DNA of 64,000 nucleotides. Source: Tubulanus polymorphus. Its lineage: Eukaryota > Nemertea > Palaeonemertea > Tubulaniformes > Tubulanidae. Each line of letters starts with the position of its first letter. The first letter of the stretch is position 1. Of the stretch, positions 42,781-54,720 are shown in pieces. The position numbers were made by a program, and so were the translations under genes. The notes under the pieces are model-generated. The model made no database searches. It saw nothing but the letters and a program-made list of their open reading frames with translations, and was not told where the DNA came from. The stretch lies in assembly GCF_964204645.1 (NCBI RefSeq), contig NC_134028.1, forward strand, positions 8,783,001-8,847,000, in the 5' to 3' direction.

Positions 42781-43560
42781 CCTGAACCGTAACCCCGCGA
42801 TTCAAAAAGCCGATAGAGGCATTACTATTTCAGGCACACACTTCACCTTGGGGTCCTGCCGCTATGCTTATCGACAGCGCCGGATTTTCTCATGCACTAT
42901 TACGTAAGATGGACAGACCCCAGTTATCATGCTGCCTCACTACTTTCTTAAACCACTATGAACGACTATAGTGACATTCTTTCACATTCTATAATGCAAG
43001 ATCTTGATGATGTATTATGGTTTTGAAATGAAAAACTGAAATCGGTTATCAACCTGTCAGAATCTGTCGGTGTTAGTGCGTGAAAAAACCGCTAACGATG
43101 ACCATGGCGGCAGCACCATACGGTACACTGGGCAGTGCGTTTCATCTGAAATCCTAATCGACTCCCTAACACCAACACAAACGGAGAACGGGTTCTGTCC
43201 AGACTCACTGAGGAGACAAAAAATCCAAAATAATCTATTTCTATTATGCTATGTTTTTATTCGGTCAATTTAAACTTTACAGCGAAATATGAAAATATTA
43301 AAAGCACAATTTCAAAGTAATTTACCACTCTATCGTCAATACAGTCCACTTAAAATTTACCTCATTCATAGATATCACACGTATTGTTAACATGCGTCAT
43401 ATTGAACATCAATTCACCGTCAAACGTGACGTTTTTACTTTACAGAAAGTCGCTCCAATTCTTCGTTCGCAAGTCGCAAATGTTACTAGAATTCAGTTAA
43501 AACAATAATCAATCCATTCCCTCGATTGGCAACTCGGTGAGATATAGACATCAGTCTTAG
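42781..43560. other. Spacer DNA without recognisable feature
   Basis: No gene or clear repeat is seen; the open frame at 43070-43273 is unsupported. Confidence 0.4.
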
Positions 43561-44110
43561 CGCTACAGGGTTCACTGATTGTTAACTCGCTGAAATATTC
43601 ACAGCATGCTCAACGCTACCGAGTTCCCTGATTGTATCGGTGAAATATCTACAGCATGCTCAACGCTACCGAGTTCCCTGATTGTATCGGTGAAATATTT
43701 ACAGGATGCTCAACGCTACCGAGTTCCCTGATTGTCTCGGTGAAATATTCACAGCATGCTCAACGCTACCGTGTTCCCTGATTGTATCGGTGAAATATTC
43801 ACAGCTTGCTCAACGCTACCGAGTTCCCTGATTGTCGCGGTGAAATACTCACAGCATGCTCAACGCTACCGTGTTCCCTGGTGGTCTCGGTGAAATATTT
43901 ACAGCATGCTCAACGCTACCGTGTTCCCTGATTGTCTCGGTGAAATATTCACAGCATGCTCAACGCTTCTGAGTTTCCTGATTGTCTCGGTGAAATATTT
44001 ACAGCATGCTCAATGCTACTGTGTTCCCTGATTGTCTCGGTGAAAAACTCACAGCATGCTCAACGCTACCGAGTTCCCTGATTATCTCGGTGAAATATGT
44101 ATAGCAGTCA
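43560..44110. repeat. 50-bp minisatellite just 3' of the DEG/ENaC gene
   Basis: About eleven tandem units of 50 bp containing CAACGCTACCGAGTTCCCTG and GGTGAAATATTCACAGCATG. Spacing is constant and there are no spacers, so it is not a CRISPR array. It begins about 140 nt past the channel stop codon, so it may lie in the 3' UTR or just beyond. Confidence 0.95.
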
Positions 44111-44247
44111 TAGCACTACTGAATTGCCTGAATCTCAACTTGTTGAAATAATTACCGCCCCGTGGTACCGAATGCAGTGAACGTACACTTTGCTGGGGGT
44201 TCATTCTTCATACGTGTCTAACTCGAATAGATTTATCCCGTTGAGTT

Positions 44248-47200
44248 TTACATAATGGTGGTCACCGGGCTCCTTCTGACGACATTATCCGGATGTGGAT
44301 TTACTTCGTTCGGTTTGTTTCTGTTTCGCGCAAATGAATTGATCATTTGATTCCCGACGAAAAATAAAACCTCAACAAGCGCCAGTAAAGACGCACCGAG
44401 ATATAATCCGGCGGTTCCACCAATATCACCTGTTCAATACAATCATGGCATTAGTTACGAAAGTGTTAACTGTTTCCAATCGATTTGATGATCTGTTTGC
44501 TGTTGTATGATCGTTTGTTAAGCCTTCTTGTCAAAAATGAAGAAAAACCATATATACTCAATTATGATATAGAAAATCAAAAACTCTCAGAAAAGAAAAA
44601 AAATGAAAGTCCGAAAAAGTTTCCTTTAGCTAATGATCTACTTTCGAAGTTTTGACTGCATCATCAGGAATATGGAATTCTTTCTAATCTCAAAATGATT
44701 GATATAGTCAAAACGCGGAAAATGTATCGTTTACTAAACGAACCCAACTCGTTTTTCTTTTCTGAATTTTGGATTCTCTATATTCGGGACATATCGATGG
44801 TTATTGTTCAACAATGGAAGGAAAAATTTTCTAATTTGTTGTTACTTACAAACTAATGAAAACCAAGAGTACGCTTCCGATTTCGACAATTTCTGAATTT
44901 CCATCGTTCGAAAGAAAACGTTTACATAAACAAAGTTATTTCTGAAAATTGAGATGAGAAAAACAGATCATATAGAGTACGTGTGCTCTTTTGACCCAAA
45001 AGAGGCTCGAACTGAAACCCCTTAGACAGCTGTCTGGTCCTCAATTCCCCCTCAGACAATCCGCTATATGCGCCAAACCCCTTAGCAAATCCGCTGCCTG
45101 TATTCCAAAACATCCTGCACCCTCGCAGACAATCTGCTGTGTGTATCCCCTGCACCCTCTCAGACAACCTGCTGCCTGTACCCTGCACCCTCTTAGACAA
45201 TCTGCTGTCTGTATACCCTGCACCCCCTCAGACAACCTGCTGTCTGTATACCCTGCACCCTCTCAGACAAACTGCTGTCTGTACCCTGCACCCTCTCAGA
45301 CAACCTGCTGTCAATACCCTGTATCCTCTCAGACGACCTGCTGTCTGTACCCTGTATCCTCTCAGACAAACTGCTGTCTGTATACCCTGCACCCCCTCAG
45401 ACGACCTGCTGTCTGTACCCTGTATCCTCTCAGACGACCTGCTGTATGTACCTGTTGTTTGCGATGCAAGAAGATTCATAGATTGAAAAACTTGATTCGT
45501 GTTTTAGTTGCTTTTTGAAAATACCACCGGCTCTCACTTACCGAATGAAGGTTTCATCGATTTGTATCGATTCATTAAATTTTCTCATGTGTTCAACAAG
45601 TTTGATTTTTGATTCAGTTGTTTTCCTGTGCGCTGACTTCAGAGTGCGAGCCTTCGTGCTGATAAATTCAGTTTGCTCTTCGGCGTTGCTGACAAAGCTT
45701 CCTATTGTCGGTAAGATTCGAGTTGCTATTTCACTCGTTGATGGAAATGTTGAAACCCCAACGACTTTCATATCCAAGTACTCATTAGCCGATTGAAAAG
45801 CCCTGCTCAAAAGAAAATTCTGAAAATTTGGGCATCAGATGTACATTTTGATATTTCTCTTAAAATATAAAAATCAGTGAAAACAATACCAAAAACATTG
45901 GGGAAAGTAAATCTATTGCTAGTCGATGATTCGTTTAATGAACAACTGGATTCTGGAGCCTAAAATCAAGTTGATCGACTACGTGAAAACTTCGAATGAA
46001 CGGGGTTCGATCCGGTAATCTGTCGGCCTCGGACGTCACGCGTGGCTCCCCACTGATTTTGCTCCGATTACATCCAAGAATATATCGGAATAAAGCATTA
46101 TATATTAGAGTGAAATAGTTTTTTGATATAACTCCGAGATATCATCTTGGAATTAATACGGAAACTTTTCCTTTAAACTTTTTCTTTACTCTTACAAGTT
46201 TCATTTCATTCGGATAACTTGATTCGGAAATTTTGACTTTTATTCGATGTTGGATATTTCATTCCGAGATACCATCTGGGAGTAAATCTAGTTAAAAAAC
46301 ACGTTTTATCTAATCAGAATTAATTCTGAAGATATTTTCATTTCATGTCCCCAGGACACTTCCGTAACTTTTAGATTTTTAACCTATGATTAACATCTTT
46401 TATTATGGCAGCTGCCAGGGCCACCATTGCCGAAAGCCGACAGAGTATTACGGAAAGAAATTAAATCAAATCAGTTCACACTTGGATACGTTACTTTTTA
46501 AGTTCTTGATAGGTCGATGTGATTGATGGAATCTCATACGTTAAAAAATCGTCCAATATCCATAGCAAGCCTTCGATGAGATAAATCTCCTCACACGCTT
46601 CTAGAACGTCCGTCATTCTCCCGATGACTTCACCGTTGTTGGTTACATTTTGAAAACGTCGAGAGAAGTTTTTGTCCGCCTCGTTCATGATTATTTTCAG
46701 ATCGATATCTGTCGACGGATCTGGCTGAATGTAGTCAAGAGCATTCATTAATCTAGTGTACGCGAAGTCTATAGCTAATTGATGAGTGTTAGTTTTAGCC
46801 ACCGTGTCTTGTACAGCGGTTAGAATATACTCGAGTCTATCGGAAAGTGTCAAAGCGGTATCGCCGATATCGCTAGCGTAGTTCGTGTAGTTTTGAATCG
46901 AATTTTCAAACTCTGCCCATTCGGACGCAGTCGGCGATTGGGTTTCGAAAGCCCAGATTTGTTTAGCAGTTCCGTTCGAAACCGCAATCAAAGCGTTCGT
47001 TCCATCCGCAAGTTGGTCTATAGTTTCTTTAATCTTTCCCAGCTCGTCGGCTAGTAATACAGCAGGAAAACGCCTCAAGGGATCCGCGTCTTTTGGTTTT
47101 TCGCTCTCTTCTTTCAGACTCAGATAGACGTCATGAAATTCATTATAGACTCGAAATTGAACGTCGGAAATTCGATCGAAAATATCGAATACTTTTTCGG

Positions 47201-50200
47201 AGCTTTCAAGATATTCATCTTTCGTTCCTATCTGTGATAACAGATAGTCTTCCATTATACCTAACAGCGGTGGAACCTCTAACTTCAACGCTTGTCTGAA
47301 CTCGGCTAACGGAGTTAAAATCATCGGTTCCACTCGATCAACCGCCGATACTTTTATATAGTTTTTCTTTGTTTTTTCCAGTTCTTCCACGATAATCCAT
47401 AATGCGTTGTACATATTCGTCGACGCAGCGCTGACCGTATCGGTTTCGACTTTCAGAAACGTCACCAAATCATCTATTTGCGATTTGATGTCGACCAAAT
47501 CGTCGTTGAATTTCGAGATTATCTCGAGGTCTTTGGTTTTTATTTTCGAGTCGACCCGATGTAAAGCGTCGATTGAAGTCTGATAGTCGGAGACCAGAGT
47601 TTCTTCTTTGCTGTATTTGGCCGATATTGTTTTAGCCATATAGGACGATAGCGACGAATAACTAATTTGCGAATCGTACGAGATTTTCTCGCAAGGAATT
47701 GAACATTCCGAATTACAAATTGATGATGAATTCCGTGTTACTTCGGCTGAAATATAAATTAAGAATATCTAATTAAACTTACTCTGAAAAACTTAGCATT
47801 CAATAAAACGCGTTCTGTTTTACTGTAACTACATACAATATGCAAATGTTATAGTTAATTTGTACGAAGTAATGTGTACACATTTTTTGTAAATGATATA
47901 ATCAGGAGCCGGGTCAGTTGCTCAAAAGATGCTTAAAAGATAACCGGCTGATAAATACCATATAGTAACAAGGAACTTTTAATTTTCACTATGTCAACTA
48001 TCCGCTGGTTAACCAACTTTTGAACAACTGAACTGGCGCCTGTTAAACATAGCAATAATAGCGATTTAGTGATTCAGAGAGGTATTCGTTATGGAAATTC
48101 AAAAGCAGATTTGTGTAGTTTAACCAGATAGAAAGAATATTGAGTTTAAGTAAATATTCATAAACGCTTGAATGATTAAAACGTACACATTTCTGGTTGC
48201 ATACAATCGCGGTGTTTTTTCATGCTGCAGTATGGCATTCCATCGAATTGATTTAGTTCTGCGTAATAAGGCAAACACCGACAAACATCGGCAGCTATTC
48301 TAATGTGACATTGTCTCAAACACGTTTCTAACGGAGCGACGCCATGTTTACAGGTACCGTGCGGATAAGGCAGTTCAGTCGTCTGAAAAATCAATCAATT
48401 GCTCACGCATATTCCAATACACTTTTTCACATTTTAATCCACCAAATTTTCTCCTATTTCAGGGGTCTGTTGAACAGTCATGGCGTAAGTTTAGGACATT
48501 AGTTTTATATGGGCAATCTAACAACTAAAGACCGGTTTCGAGATTTGGAGACCACTGTTGGGTATAAGTCACGACTGTACAACTGGTCCCGAATGTATAG
48601 ACAACATCCCGAAACGAATCACCAAAAATTCGACAATTTAATTTCAATCGCTTTTAACAAATAATTTTTCAGTGTCAATGTCCAGTTTTCCCCTACCTGT
48701 AGCGTATTGATACCAACAATGGCCGTCATTTTTGCGGGTACAAAAAGTCCCAGATTTTTTACTCGAGGAACTTCGTTCTTATCGTGAACGAGAACCCGTA
48801 ATCCCGATGCCTTGTGTTCACCTCTCATTGTCTGATAAGTTTCCTGATTTATCAATAGACTCAATCCGAATGCGATACCTAATGAATATTCATATAGCTT
48901 CATTAGCATACATCAGTGTGATAAGTGTTTTTCATTTTGCTTATTTGCTTTATTTGCTATTCTGACTGACTTCTGACATAAAGTAACGTACGAAAAACTT
49001 GCAATACACCATGATCATGAACTTTCCTAATTATTTGGCCTTGAAAATAATCCAAACGATTTGTGTAGAATAACGAAATTTCCAGTTTCTATGCGCTATT
49101 TGGAATTCAATCTAAACTTATGTTTCAAAAAATGGCGCCTATAGAAACTTGAAACTTCTTTATTCCGATACAGCTTTACAGCTCTATATTACATTCTATT
49201 GGGCTTAACTATTTCATTGTCTACATGTACTGCCCTTTCGTGTTTGACATGCGTTTGACAGGCGTCTTAATGATTCTTAGTTTCTCTAAAACCTACCCGT
49301 TCCTTGTGAGGAAACCTGTCGCGATGGGTCGACGTTGAAACTATAACACAAGCCGTAATCGGTAAATATCGCAGTGAAATTATTCGTACTCAATTCTTGG
49401 GATTGAAACGACGCTTCTTTGATTGAATCTTTCATTCTGTGGCTCATGTTTAACATCAAATCGTGTAAATCAATTTGTACGACAGAAGCTGATGAAGAGT
49501 TCTGTTCTTTGTCGCTGTAAAATCCCGATATCTGCTCATAAATCCCGGCCGCTTCTGCATCAGACAACCTTTAAACGAAGACAGTTTCTTACAAAATCGA
49601 TGAGAAAAACTAGTCTATTTTCATTTACAATGTTATCATCGAATCAACTTGTAAAAAATAAATATTTTGAATAAATGTATCGTTTTGAACGATTCAATTC
49701 AATGATCCACATTTGTTCAGAGGATGATTTCGAGTACTGGTATTGTTATAAATTATAAACTATTTCTTGTTCGCTCATTGTGAGTGTACAGTTTGCCAGT
49801 ATTAGTTTACGAATTCGATATTTGTAATTGAAAGCAAGACGATACCTGAAAGTGTTTGTATTACAGATAGTGACAGCGGGGAATGAGATTTCCCCGGTTT
49901 CTGGTTTTCCCACTGATATAACGGAAGTTACAGGCCACGAAAGATAAAACTTGGTGCGATCATATATCTGATAACATAGTACTGCGGTCATCCCCAAAAA
50001 TAGTATCAACCAAATCAACCTGAAATGGATTACAATACTTTATAAAGTCATACAAACAAAAAGCCACCGTTCTTAGGTTCAAGGGTAGATTTTAAAATTT
50101 TGATAATCAGTTGTTCAAATGTTGTGTGTGTTCAAATTAGTTTTTTTAGACATGAATTATGCACTGTACAAAAATTATGTATCAATGCCATCATCAACAC

Positions 50201-51215
50201 TGAATAAAAAATCATCAAATCTATTTCGAATAAGCAGAAATATTTCGGTTAGATACTGACACCACCCTTCGTCACCAGTCTAAAATGATAAGTATAACAA
50301 AAAGGAAAAAAATTTCAGATTCATTTCTATTACACATTATACCATTTTATACAGAAGGAGCAAGCATCCGAAATATTTCTACTTTATTAAACTTTTTACT
50401 ACCGGTAGTTCAAATTACAACGGGAACCCACAAGAACAGCTATCCCTGCCAGATGGATAATGGCGAGCACTCAGCTTTGAACTAAATTTTTAGGCTCGCA
50501 AATCAAAATAAAATCACAGGACCCACCAAATATACAGTGAATTCTTTTTTCGACTCAGATATCAACCAGACTCGGATTTGGACTAATGTAAGAACAAGTT
50601 CATTCAGTTTTATCTAAAATGTAGAAGAAATCGATCGCAAAAGACTGAGTTACTACTAGCGAACCTGGTGGATCCTCGTCCGAATTACAGGAATCCTCGA
50701 TTGCCACAGAAGTTCGTAGGTTCGCAGTCGCTGGATTTCGCTTATGTTCGGAATTTTAGTTTGTTATGCATGGCATGTTGGCACCATATGTGGGACTGTT
50801 CAGTAAACCTCCCTGAACACGAAAATTACCGGTGCCCAATTTTCATTGTAACCGTTGTTTTGTATTCACGTTGTATTTTTTGCATCGCGCATGTTATTTA
50901 TTTCAACTGCTTTGAAAATACGAATCACAGGAAAATACATTGATCTAGAACAAAATTACATCGATATAGTAAATGATGAGTTAACTCAACAGTGATTGTT
51001 AATCAACATCGAACTGGTAATTAGACGTAATAGTTACCTCATTTGAGAAAACTTACCTAGTTCTGAAATTAGTTTGGTGAATGAGCTACTTACCTAGTGA
51101 CGTAGGTTGGCGAGTGAGCGATATATTTCACTCCGTGGAAGTTCGTTTCATTAGCGAAGTCAAGAGCCGCCGTTTTCAAATTCTCTTTCTCTTTTGCATC
51201 TTTTTTTTCGCTCAT
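44248..51215 (-). CDS. DEG/ENaC channel subunit with a large ectodomain insertion
   Basis: Forms trimeric sodium channels, typically gated by peptides, acid or force. Nine exons join in phase: 51215-51094, 50019-49846, 49568-49297, 48878-48697, 48382-48187, 47746-46495, 45805-45542, 44941-44850 and 44429-44248, giving 911 residues. Motifs in order: NFHGVKYI before TM1; TM1 about 42-62 (LIWLILFLGMTAVL); SFPAVTICN; FTDYGLCYSFN; ASGLRVLVHD; the cysteine-rich finger region (ETCLRQCHIR, DVCRCLPYY, CSIPCEKISY); then VNVFF..; and the pore and TM2 with DIGGTAGLYLGAS at about 852-864. Family members are usually 500-650 residues; the excess lies in exons 6-7. The short C-tail ends VTTIM. Exon 1 lies in the right arm and all other exons in the spacer. 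Confidence 0.93.
45047..45463. repeat. 33/35-bp minisatellite in a DEG/ENaC intron
   Basis: About a dozen units of CCCTGCACCCTCTCAGACAA plus CCTGCTGTCTGTA, between exons 8 and 7. Long frames on both strands arise because many units are 33 bp. Confidence 0.95.
46495..47746 (-). CDS. Giant DEG/ENaC exon 6 encoding a predicted helical domain
   Basis: This 1252-nt exon starts with the last cysteines of the finger region (SICNSECSIPCEKISYDS) and a serine-rich YSSLSSY. It then encodes about 385 residues rich in Asp, Glu, Lys, Leu and Ile with few prolines or glycines and no cysteine that I can see until one near residue 700. Heptad-like stretches (for example VDSKIKTKDLEIISKFNDDL) suggest long helices or coiled coil. 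I recognise no named domain. It replaces the short stretch that normally links the finger to the palm strand before TM2. Confidence 0.85.
47911..48045. mobile_element. Uninterrupted copy of the CCAGTTGCTC MITE, in a DEG/ENaC intron
   Basis: About 135 bp with inverted ends (GGGTCAGTTGCTCAAAAG and CTTTTGAACAACTGAACTGG). It aligns end to end with the two halves of 11644-12193 once the LINE there is removed. Confidence 0.8.
50020..51093. other. DEG/ENaC intron 1, crossing the arm/spacer boundary
   Basis: The boundary lies at about 50780, so 314 nt of the intron (51093-50780) are shared with the left arm and about 760 nt are spacer-specific. A MITE-like remnant (CTCGATTGCCACAG) lies near 50650-50740. 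Confidence 0.8.
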
Positions 51216-54183
51216 CGTTTCGGGTTATTGAAAATAGTTTTGGTAGTAGCGCTTTTAACGATTCAAACTGGCTGTCAGTTAAAGATGTGCCCCCGGAAAC
51301 TTATATCCGAAATCTGTAACACATAGGATGCCAATTGTATACTCCTTAATGAATATAAAACAGTGAAATATCTACGTAACTATTCCTGATATGCGACGAC
51401 GGACTGCGATAGTTAGAAAGAGGACACGGCGTGGTCATATAATCGGAAAGCGATGCAATTTTAATCATTCCAAACTGTAGGCGCCCATGCGTGACGTTTG
51501 TACCCCGTGAGTCTATGTATCAAGCGATTATGAACAACCAGTAGCCATGAAACTGTATCAGCTGGAAGAATGATTATTTCCATGAAACATTAACTAATTC
51601 ACAATACTCATAAGGGGATGTATATATGCAGATGTTGTCCAATTGTCAATGAATACTTGTTATATTTCGCATCTGAACACACATAAGCGTCATTTCAGTA
51701 ACAAATTGTCACATTTTACACTTACATGTACTATTTGCGTTGATGTTGAAATTCATTCTGTTCTGTTTCAGCCCTCCGTTCTTTGTGCATTGTCAATAAG
51801 ACCGTGTTTTTTATTAGTTTGATTAATTTTTGTGTGAAGTGCTTCCCCTTTAATAGAAATTGAAACAAAGTTCGTGAATATAGACGACAATGTATGGAGC
51901 CTAAAACTGTTAGGTATCACACCTCACTGATTCGACCGGAAAGAAATCAGTTAGATGTTGGGCTTGAATTGTTATGCAGCAGTGGGACTCAAGTGTGTAA
52001 ATACGTTAGTTATGACTTTCGTGATATTGTTTTATAGAATATGCCCTGCCTGCAACGCTTTATTTCATTTTCGATTGTAATTTACTCGCCGAATTCCGTG
52101 AAAACTACTTTGATGTAAATACCTTTCGGAACTTACGTAGATGTATTAAATTCAACTTTGAATTTGGCTCAATTTATCAAAATAGGTCTAGATGTATCTA
52201 AATCTCTCCTGTAGTATATGTATTGTACATGTAAATATGTATTGTAAATAGTGTATTATGTATATAAGTGTGTTCCCAGTTTATCAAGTTTTGAAAGCTT
52301 TTCGTACCGTTTATGTTATTAATTTTATATACTGTTTTTTCTCCATATACCACGGAAGTGGCTGGAGTGTAATAAATGTTCGTATTGGTATTCGTATAGT
52401 AGAGTCATAGTATAACGAGACAATTTTCATTACTGGAGTGGTAAAGAGTTTTATGTGAAGTTTGCGAGGAAGAGGGAGCCTTCGCTTCGTTTGAGAGAAC
52501 ATTCTCGTATCCCGGCAGAATAGTCCAAAAGTGGGAGGTATCGAGTCCAATGAGAATGGAAGTAGATATTGAAAACTAGGAGAAGGATCAGGATCGTCCG
52601 TGCCACTGCTTAAAGTGAACTTGCAGCTCTGAATAAATCTGCATATCTTCCTCTTCATTTGGTGTTCTCTTTCCATTTTCATGATCAACGCAAACCCAAT
52701 ACAATCAACTGGTTCAAAAATACGTGAATGAAAACAAGCTCAAGAATTCTTGTTTAAATGCGACCTGTAATGTGTCTTTATTGAAGGGATATACTAGAAT
52801 AGCAATAGGTACATGTAATTCAAAACAAGAATTATTTTATGAAATTCTATCAAAACATTCATATTCTAAAGTAGCACATTTTGTACATTGCAAGCAAAAT
52901 GATTCAATTTCTAGTATTCAATGTAGTTTTAACTGCTCTTGGGATAAAGATTTGTTTTCTAAGTCGCTCATCAGAATCGTTAAATCCTGTATTAGTTTAA
53001 ATCCGTCGTTTGGGCTTTTTCAATCATTGAATTAGACAGCCACTTACAAAAATGAAAACAAAAATATCAATCTTTGAAAAACTAATTTATCAGTAAATAA
53101 ACTAAAGAAGTTACATTTACTGGAGTAGTTCTTTCCATTGAAATCTTAAATCTAAAATGCACTAAGCGCACGTGTAACCTTTATTTGTTGTTTATATACT
53201 TATCATAAGTTTTGGCACTCGAGGCTGGCAATATTTCACTAGAGATGTTAAGCAAATCTATGTTCATTGCCCCTCAAGAGGAAACCTGTGGGTGTTGGTG
53301 CGCGCCCCAACTCGAATTTCAGAAGTAAGCAGTCTGATACATTTATTAGGCGTATTTTTTGGTATAGGTCTTGCAAATATTATTCGAGTTATCTCATTGC
53401 ACTGAGCTTCTAAAAGGCGCTCGGAAATCAGCACTAAAAAACAAATGATAATCAAGCTGTTGTACTAGCGATTTCAGTTATTACGACTTATTTTCATTGA
53501 TACTTGTTACGTGTACGGTACTACTTTTCTATTTCATTTTTGGTTTGTTCAACTCCAAAAAATCTAAAAACTTCGGACAATTAAAATTCTCCATCAAATA
53601 TGGTTATTAATCTTTGCACAAAAATAGAAAATTACTTGAGGTTGTGTGGGTACTAGACTTAAAGTCAGGACCTTCAGTATCCGAAATATTTGCCCAACCC
53701 ACTATGAACCGAGGGTCAGGTGTGATCGTCCTGCTTACAAAAAGAAAATAATTGCGAGATCATTATGACCTTACTAACACGATTTAAATTGTACCCGACC
53801 TGTTCGGATGTTTTACGATGAAATATCTTCACGATAAATATAATGAATACTTCTCTTACAACCGATATTGATATTTGATTAAGTTACATTTATATTTTAG
53901 ACAATGGTCCAATTTTCACAGTCTGAGTCTATTGTGAGATTTTTGGACAAATTATTTTTCATTTGATGCAAACAAAGTATATTTTAGGCCTCACTAAACA
54001 GGAGATGGCTTCAACTTCGTCAGACTATTGATACAGACAATACACTCATTCAACAGTATATTCTGTCAGCGCTTTCTTTGTCCAGAGGTTAACTTATATG
54101 TAGATTGGTTAAATTCATAGCGTTTGTGTCTGTGCTGAGCAAGCCGGGAACATACCTTCGATTTATTTGCAGTTATCATGAAT
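51216..54183. other. Intergenic DNA of the right arm
   Basis: Mirror of 26.3-28.9 kb. It contains the frameshifted LINE remnant at about 52000-52205 and no gene that I can support. Confidence 0.5.
52000..52205 (+). mobile_element. Non-LTR retrotransposon 3' remnant (right copy)
   Basis: Mirror of 27877-28110: reads CPACN, then a frameshift, then FIFDCNLLAEFRENY. The deletion that removes GDER shifts the frame, so this copy is further decayed than the left one. Confidence 0.65.
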
Positions 54184-54187
54184 CATG

Positions 54188-54345
54188 AATTCCACTCGGA
54201 TGCAGATCGGTCGAACTTATAGCAGTAACATCATTCCTATGTCCGTGGTAAACAGATCTGGAACCTACCTTACTGTGTCATTGGTCGCTTTACCAACCTT
54301 GTTCATGCTTGGAGTTTTCGGGAATTCAGCTACTTTCCTGAAGGA
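54188..54345 (+). pseudogene. GPCR relic, N-terminus and TM1 only
   Basis: ATG at 54188 opens MNSTRMQIGRTYSSN and runs through TM1 to GNSATFL. It then jumps into sequence that in the left arm lies beyond the GPCR gene (mirror of about 25120). A deletion of roughly 1 kb removed TM2-TM7. Confidence 0.88.
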
Positions 54346-54529
54346 TAAAGTCGAAACGTCGAAAATAAATCATAAACTGAAGGAATGTCTATTAACAACC
54401 CTAAAAATTTACATTTACAAGGAACTTAATGGTGGTAGCTGCCAGGTAAAGGCACTGGTAGCTGATGGTTAGCGTAGTCGTACCTGGCAGCCATTGACGA
54501 TACATATTTACTAGCCTACGGCCTGGAAG

Positions 54530-54720
54530 CTACATTAGGAGCAATGGCAGTCATTTTTGCTGGTACAAAAAGTCCTAGATTTTTTACTCGAGGTCGGAAC
54601 TTTGTTTTTATTGTGAACAATAACTCGTAATCCTGATGACTAGCGTTCACCTTTCATTGTTTCATAATTTTTCGGATTTATCAATAGACTCGAAAGACTT
54701 ATAGGACACCCGGCATTCAG
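54530..54720 (-). pseudogene. DEG/ENaC exon relic (right-arm copy)
   Basis: Mirror of 24740-24945, with the same frame-breaking insertion beside GGTCGGAAC and the same missing neighbours. It lies upstream, in gene orientation, of the functional DEG/ENaC first exon. Confidence 0.82.

Noticed and set aside
43560-44110. Regular 50-bp repeats resembling an array with spacers
   Set aside because: Units are contiguous with no unique spacers and the genome is eukaryotic, so not CRISPR.
44991-45518. 175-codon cysteine-rich frame and its opposite-strand partners
   Set aside because: 33-bp minisatellite units inside a DEG/ENaC intron; no start context or domain.
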